Position numbers and translations under genes: made by a program
Notes under the pieces: model-generated
Told to the model about the DNA's origin: nothing
What the model saw: the letters and a program-made list of their open reading frames with translations, nothing else
The model's database searches: none
Assembly (NCBI RefSeq): GCF_029848115.1
Contig: NZ_JARVXG010000028.1
Location: 20,001-32,345 of the forward strand
From: Methanobacterium formicicum
GTDB lineage: Archaea > Methanobacteriota > Methanobacteria > Methanobacteriales > Methanobacteriaceae
Direction: 5' to 3'
DNA: 12,345 nt
Shown here: piece by piece, positions 1 to 12,345 of the stretch
Position numbering within the stretch: position 1 is the first letter of the stretch
Layout of the letters: the number at the start of each line of letters is the position of its first letter

Positions 1-814
<814 letters not shown>

Positions 815-841
815 CCACTTTACACCTCTATTATAGTAATC

Positions 842-879
842 GATATATCAATTTTCGACATAGTTTAAATAGATATATC
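842..879. promoter_or_regulatory. padR promoter with two GATATATC palindromes (candidate operator)
   Basis: Two copies of the perfect palindrome GATATATC lie at 842-849 and 872-879, exactly 30 bp apart, about three helical turns. On the minus strand a TATA-like TATTTAAA lies between them (864-871) and would place the padR start site near 842, on the inner palindrome. The outer copy lies just upstream of that TATA box or could itself be the TATA element. Binding of a PadR dimer here would block transcription, as in other self-repressing PadR systems. The operator role is inferred from symmetry and position. Confidence 0.5.
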
Positions 880-957
880 CACTTTCCATATAAAGGTTGG
901 GGTTCGCCCTGTAGAGTGAAAATAGGATCAACAATTGGCAGGAACCCTTCTATTCGA

Positions 958-967
958 AAAATATATC
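958..967 (+). promoter_or_regulatory. TATA box of the sugar isomerase-like gene
   Basis: AAAATATATC lies about 30 bases before the ATG at 994. An archaeal start site about 25 bases downstream would fall near 987, giving a very short leader with only a weak GTGA before the start codon. It shares AATATATC with the padR palindromes. A competing TATA-like CATATAAAG lies at 887-895. Confidence 0.4.
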
Positions 968-993
968 ACAATTACGGGCACAAAAAGTGAAAC

Positions 994-1743
<750 letters not shown>

Positions 1744-1874
1744 ATCAGGCATAATAAAGGCCATTGATACAACTAGGAGCTATAATACAGATCAATAGGG
1801 AATAAGTTACTTATAATATTTATAACGGTTCAAACACGAAAATAAATTAAAAAAACCTTATATTGGGGTAAAAA

Positions 1875-2978
<1,104 letters not shown>

Positions 2979-2990
2979 TCCTCTTTTCTC
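2979..2990 (+). terminator. Possible pyrimidine-rich terminator after the DUF362 gene
   Basis: The bases right after the stop codon (TCCTCTTTTCTC) form a pyrimidine-rich tract of the kind used as archaeal terminators. It is short and not hairpin-linked. Confidence 0.3.
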
Positions 2991-3020
2991 ATTATAAGCG
3001 GTCATATTCCCTATTTAGCC

Positions 3021-3054
<34 letters not shown>

Positions 3055-3151
3055 GCGTCCCAGAACAAGGTATTAAATAAAGGATAATAAAAGGCAAATA
3101 GTAATGTGTTAATTTTCTATAGGAAGTAAATTAGATAAGAGAGGGGTTTAA

Positions 3152-3682
<531 letters not shown>

Positions 3683-3694
3683 TGGGGGCAGATT

Positions 3695-4321
<627 letters not shown>

Positions 4322-4330
4322 ACTTTAGAT

Positions 4331-4350
4331 AATTTTTTAAGATAGTTTTC
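4331..4350 (+). terminator. T-rich terminator after the TMEM175-like gene
   Basis: A run of six T (4333-4338) followed by a second T4 (4346-4349) begins about 10 bases after the stop codon, in the gap between two converging genes. This fits an archaeal oligo-T terminator. Confidence 0.4.
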
Positions 4351-4397
4351 TGGATCCCAGTAAATCAGTTGAATAAAATAACTGTTGAGTAAAATAA

Positions 4398-4423
4398 AAC
4401 ATTATTATCTAACATTATCATCT
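4398..4423. repeat. Tandem 13-bp direct repeat between convergent genes
   Basis: AACATTATTATCT (4398-4410) is followed immediately by AACATTATCATCT (4411-4423), 12 of 13 positions identical. It lies in the AT-rich gap between converging genes. A chance or slippage origin is likely. Confidence 0.6.
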
Positions 4424-4442
4424 ATATTAAAATTCAAATCAT

Positions 4443-5231
<789 letters not shown>

Positions 5232-5323
5232 GTTTTGATGGTTCCTCCTTGAAAGTAGTGTATTTGATCTTTCCCATTCAATTTAGGCGGTTCATCTATT
5301 TGTGTTTGTCTATGGTTTCTAGT

Positions 5324-5956
<633 letters not shown>

Positions 5957-6188
5957 TTAAATCATTAATCCTAGAGATGGTAATTATTAATTCTTTCTTT
6001 AATTAACTGTTTCCACAATATGTATCAATCAGTAAAATAAGTACCTGTCCAGTTAGAACCACTATTAAAACAGGGGTGAAAAGATAGGTGTTCTAAACTG
6101 AAGATCCAGGGATAGTATCTGTTCCCCAGTATAAAAAAAATCCAACAAACTTCAGGGGGAGGCTATAAAGTAACGATCTGACTATAGG
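5957..6188. other. 232-base intergenic stretch with no gene seen
   Basis: Both strands were read. Only very short open frames occur, with no plausible start site. The stretch must contain the promoter of the LysE-type gene and the 3' end of the small-protein transcript. No convincing repeat or hairpin was found. Confidence 0.5.
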
Positions 6189-6353
<165 letters not shown>

Positions 6354-6386
6354 TCACATCACCAGAACTAGATTGAACTTTCCAAC

Positions 6387-6396
6387 CTATATATCT
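6387..6396 (-). promoter_or_regulatory. TATA box for the 54-residue gene
   Basis: On the minus strand AGATATATAGG lies about 40 bases before the start codon. An archaeal start site about 25 bases downstream falls near 6366, leaving a leader of roughly 12 bases that carries the GGTGAT site. This gives the small gene its own promoter. Confidence 0.55.
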
Positions 6397-6456
6397 TACC
6401 TAAATTGGATGGGTTGTCGTCAGCAACCGTTACCAAAAGTAAATAAGAGATTTCAA

Positions 6457-7440
6457 CTAACTTATAAAGTCAAAATCTGTTCCTATGCCTTTTTCACGGG
6501 CACGCCGGTAGATGAGTCCTGCAGTGACTACATCCTGAACTGCCAGGCCCGTGGAGTCGAAGATGGTGATTTCATCTCCTTCTCGGCCAGTTTCATTTCC
6601 AACGATAACATCCCCTAGCTTGGCATGGATGTCTTTTCGTTTTAAAACCTTCTGGGCAACGGGCACATTTATTTCACCACTATGGCTGGCCTGCTCCCAG
6701 GAGTCAATAATGATCTTTGATTTTAAGAGTAATTTGGTTTCTAACTCCTGCTTACTGGGGGCATCAGCACCCATGGCGTTTATATGGGTTCCTGGGCTGA
6801 TCCAGTCGGCCTTTATCAATGGTTTTCGGGAAGGAGTGGTAGTAACCACTACATCTGCATTTTTAACTGCTTCCTCAGCAGTTTCCACGGCTTCCACCTT
6901 AAAACCATAGGTTTCAGTGGCTTTCTTGGCGAAGTTGGTACGGGTGCTGCAGGTCCGGCAGAAAACCTTGGCCTCTTTAATGTCCATAACCTCATTCAAG
7001 GCCATTAACTGGGTGCAGGCCTGTTTTCCAGCGCCAATTATTCCTAATGTTTCTGCGTCTGGGCGGGCCAAGTACTTGGTGGCTACTCCTGCCGCGGCAC
7101 CGGTTCGCAGATCAGTTACCAGGGTTCCGTCCATTACTGCCATTGGAAAACCGGTTTCAGGGTTTACCAGTTCTATGACGGCCATTACTGTGGGTAATTG
7201 CTTTTCTAAGGGGTTGTGGGGATGAACATTGACGCACTTGACTCCTGCTTCCTCAGTACTCCGCACGTAACAGGGCATTATGCGCAGATCCCCTTCCTGG
7301 AAAAATAAGTACTCTTTAGGTGGCATCTGCACATCACGCTGAGCATAAGCCTTAAAAGCGGTTTCAACAGAATCAACAACTTCTTTCATACTAATAAGTT
7401 CTTTAATTTCGCTTTGCTTTAATAAAAGGGTTCCTGACAT
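6457..7440 (-). CDS. Alanine dehydrogenase, archaeal ornithine cyclodeaminase/mu-crystallin type
   Basis: A 327-residue NAD-dependent enzyme that interconverts L-alanine with pyruvate and ammonia, of the type characterised in Archaeoglobus (AF1665) and unrelated to bacterial Ald. Substrate-binding Lys42 (MPPK) and Arg53 (LRIMP) have the same 11-residue spacing as the known pair in AF1665. Lys68 (GVKCVNVHP), the Rossmann motif GIIGAGKQA (133-141) and Asp295 (FDSTG) are also conserved. A GTG nine bases upstream (7449) is in frame but is part of the ribosome binding site AAAGGTG. The ATG at 7440 lies six bases after that site and is therefore preferred. A TATA-like element on the minus strand (about 7481-7491) gives a leader of about 20 bases. 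Ornithine cyclodeaminase or another imine reductase of this family remains possible. Confidence 0.88.
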   Translation of the reverse strand: MSGTLLLKQSEIKELISMKEVVDSVETAFKAYAQRDVQMPPKEYLFFQEGDLRIMPCYVRSTEEAGVKCVNVHPHNPLEKQLPTVMAVIELVNPETGFPMAVMDGTLVTDLRTGAAAGVATKYLARPDAETLGIIGAGKQACTQLMALNEVMDIKEAKVFCRTCSTRTNFAKKATETYGFKVEAVETAEEAVKNADVVVTTTPSRKPLIKADWISPGTHINAMGADAPSKQELETKLLLKSKIIIDSWEQASHSGEINVPVAQKVLKRKDIHAKLGDVIVGNETGREGDEITIFDSTGLAVQDVVTAGLIYRRAREKGIGTDFDFIS

Positions 7441-7529
7441 GATTTGCACCTTTTAAATTTAATTCCCCAATGTTAAAATCAATATTTATTATTAATTATC
7501 ACCTACCAATTCAAATAAGTACCCCTTCT

Positions 7530-7621
7530 CTATAAACTGAAATTAATATAAGGTGAACTATTGGGGCATGTGGCTTGTGGGAAGCATAGCTCACCTATAA
7601 ATTGGAACTAAAATAATGGTG
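7530..7621 (+). repeat. Imperfect direct repeat carrying TATA box and GGTG (tandem promoter-like units)
   Basis: The 26-bp unit at 7530-7555 and the 27-bp unit at 7595-7621 share CTATAAA, then TG, AA and TAA blocks, and end in GGTG. There are four mismatches and one single-base gap. Each contains a TATA box. The second would start transcription near 7624, about 11 bases before the acyltransferase start codon. The first would start near 7558. Confidence 0.55.
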
Positions 7622-7634
7622 CCCGTGAGAGAAA

Positions 7635-8411
<777 letters not shown>

Positions 8412-8492
8412 AAATGGTCTAAAGGAGATGTGAGGATATTAAAGTATTAAACCGAATTTATATGGTTTTCCTACACCAGGGGTCACTACCGA

Positions 8493-8522
8493 AATGGTAA
8501 ATATTCCTTCAATGGTAAATAT
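8493..8522 (+). repeat. 12-bp direct repeat upstream of gatA
   Basis: AATGGTAAATAT occurs twice without mismatch, at 8493-8504 and 8511-8522, 18 bp apart. It lies about 85-110 bases before the gatA start. It also creates a 15-codon open frame that starts MVNIPSMVNI, without a ribosome binding site. Confidence 0.6.
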
Positions 8523-8533
8523 AATAAGATTCA

Positions 8534-8578
<45 letters not shown>

Positions 8579-8595
8579 TTGACTACTCACGCATT

Positions 8596-9982
<1,387 letters not shown>

Positions 9983-9985
9983 AAT

Positions 9986-10014
9986 ATTTCTTCCCTATCT
10001 TTATTTTTATTTTC
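9986..10014 (+). terminator. T-rich terminator after gatA
   Basis: Immediately after the stop codon is a long pyrimidine tract with several T runs (TTTC, TTCCC, TTTATTTTTATTTT). This is typical of archaeal oligo-T termination and separates gatA from the next gene. Confidence 0.5.
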
Positions 10015-10077
10015 AGCCATTAATGACAAATAGAATTCTAATTCAACTAACCAGTTATCAAATTAAAAAAACAGGAC

Positions 10078-10085
10078 TTATAAAT
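10078..10085 (+). promoter_or_regulatory. TATA box implying a leaderless transcript
   Basis: TTATAAAT is centred about 26 bases before the ATG at 10108, so transcription would begin at or within a base or two of the start codon. No Shine-Dalgarno sequence precedes the ATG, which supports a leaderless mRNA. Confidence 0.5.
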
Positions 10086-10107
10086 TAAAAAACCAGCTGT
10101 GGATTCC

Positions 10108-11649
<1,542 letters not shown>

Positions 11650-11966
11650 TGTTCTCACTATAAATTATTAAAAAATCACTTACTAAGGGGTCGTCTCCTA
11701 AAAATAAATTTATTGTTCATTAATTTTCTTTTTTTCCATGTATTTATCAAATGCTTTTTGTTTATGGGTATTTGGTTTCATTATTATTTATATGTCTTGT
11801 GCCGTGTTAATCAGATTTTTTGACGAGAATTCGTGCTATTCCGTGTGTTATTAATTGTGTACTTTAATTTTTAGATATAACTCCAAAAACAAGATCTTAA
11901 AAAAATTAACTATGATAAATTCATTGATCTCTTTAAAAAAGGAAAAAAGGGGTTGAATGGGTTGGT
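11650..11966. other. 317-base AT-rich gap with a possible mobile-element remnant
   Basis: No normal gene is seen. Near the left side is a GC-rich motif, AAGGGGTCGTCTCCTAAAA, inside very AT-rich DNA (about 11686-11704). Close to it on the minus strand is a 23-codon, lysine-rich open frame (11710-11781, starting MKPNTHKQKAFDKYMEKKK) with a TATA-like element in front of it. A short open frame ending beside an isolated GC-rich motif is what a decayed insertion sequence end could look like. No matching inverted repeat or transposase core is present in the window, so this stays tentative. Confidence 0.35.
11935..11952 (-). terminator. Oligo-T terminator of the surface protein gene
   Basis: On the minus strand, about 15 bases after the stop codon, the sequence reads CCCCTTTTTTCCTTTTTT. 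Two T6 runs after a C-rich lead fit an archaeal terminator for the long surface-protein transcript. Confidence 0.6.
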
Positions 11967-12345
11967 TTATTTTTTCTTTGGTGTTAGTATTCCTCCGAGT
12001 ATGGCTAGTATGGCTAGTATGAGGCTTGTTGTTGGTGTTCCTGTTTTTTGCATTGTTATGGTGTTGCTTGCTGCGTTTGCTGTTGTAGGGTTTGTTGTGG
12101 GGTCGTTGTTGTTTGGTGTTTCTATGTTAATGTTGAATGGTTTTATTGTGTCTGTGTTTCTGTTGTGTGTTTGTGAGTTTATTGTGGGTATGATGGTGTA
12201 TTTTCCGCTTGTTAGTGCCCTAAGTGTAAGATACAAATAAGGATCTCCTACTTTTACGTTGTTGAGTGTCCATGTTATTGTTCTGTTTGTGGGGTTGTAG
12301 GTGTATGTTCCGCTGTCAACACTGGCTGTTACAAATTCCAAACCT
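11967..12345 (-). CDS. Adhesin-like surface protein, C-terminal end (cut by window edge)
   Basis: The last 125 or so residues of a large secreted protein whose start lies beyond the right edge. The first visible part, LEFVTASVDSG followed by TYNPTNRTITWTLNNVKVGD and a strand-rich LTLRALTSGKYTI, fits the end of a DUF11-type beta-sandwich repeat common in methanogen adhesin-like proteins. A linker rich in Asn, Thr and Pro follows (about residues 62-95). The tail is MQKTGTPTTSLI, a hydrophobic helix (LILAILAILGGIL) and TPKKK. This sorting- or anchor-like end (TGxP, transmembrane helix, basic residues) would hold the protein in the cytoplasmic membrane with its repeats outside. The coding strand is strongly A/C-rich compared with neighbouring genes. 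The open frame continues through the edge, so the apparent start near 12341 is not real. Confidence 0.85.
   Translation of the reverse strand, partial: GLEFVTASVDSGTYTYNPTNRTITWTLNNVKVGDPYLYLTLRALTSGKYTIIPTINSQTHNRNTDTIKPFNINIETPNNNDPTTNPTTANAASNTITMQKTGTPTTSLILAILAILGGILTPKKK

Noticed and set aside
899..910. GGGG-TTCG-CCCT hairpin as a structured RNA element
   Set aside because: The stem is only three to four pairs with no extension, so it is not distinguishable from chance.
6100..6140. GGGA/TCCC hairpin in the gap before the LysE-type gene
   Set aside because: It has four base pairs, a large loop and flanking mismatches.
7447..7449. GTG start for alanine dehydrogenase, three residues longer
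   Set aside because: The GTG lies inside the AAAGGTG ribosome binding site that serves the ATG at 7440.
11738..11854. Plus-strand frame of 38 codons with a hydrophobic product
   Set aside because: It has no ribosome binding site and a T-rich upstream region. The hydrophobicity follows from AT-rich DNA.
11953..12240. Plus-strand hydrophobic frame of 95 codons
   Set aside because: It is the antisense shadow of the surface-protein gene. The DUF11-like repeat and anchor tail are on the minus strand.

Overview
The window looks like the chromosome of a methanogenic archaeon, most likely in the Methanobacteriales (Methanobacterium-like). This is inferred from archaeal TATA boxes, Shine-Dalgarno sequences of the GGTGAT/AGGTG type, and the gene set: an AF1665-type alanine dehydrogenase, an MJ0968-type soluble P-type-ATPase-like HAD protein, a DUF362 iron-sulfur protein, archaeal GatA, and a DUF11-repeat surface protein with a C-terminal membrane anchor. 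No search was possible, so the taxonomy is an inference.

Layout. Positions 1-814 (minus strand) hold a PadR regulator followed directly by the start of an ABC transporter ATPase that runs off the left edge. This is the usual layout of a self-regulated drug or lipid exporter. Across a shared 179-bp intergenic region is a plus-strand TIM-barrel sugar isomerase-like gene (994-1743), then a DUF362 protein with two [4Fe-4S] motifs (1875-2978), then a two-gene membrane operon of a DUF6790 protein and a TMEM175-like potassium channel (3152-4321). Facing them on the minus strand are the HAD phosphatase (4443-5231), a LysE-type exporter (5324-5956), a 54-residue small protein with its own promoter and a strong ribosome binding site (6189-6353), and alanine dehydrogenase (6457-7440). 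On the plus strand follow a DUF1624/HGSNAT-like membrane acyltransferase (7635-8411), gatA (8606-9982), and a CobB/CobQ-like amidotransferase whose two domains are in reversed order (10108-11649). The right edge, after a 317-bp AT-rich gap, holds the C-terminal end of a large minus-strand surface protein (11967-12345).

The genes read as largely independent housekeeping and accessory units. The only clear operons are padR-ABC and DUF6790-TMEM175. I see no CRISPR array, rRNA, tRNA, complete insertion sequence or recognisable defence island. The most interesting items are the domain-swapped amidotransferase with altered substrate-side motifs and a probable leaderless mRNA, the small protein gene at 6189-6353, the paired GATATATC boxes in front of padR, and the unexplained conserved-looking motif in the gap before the surface protein.
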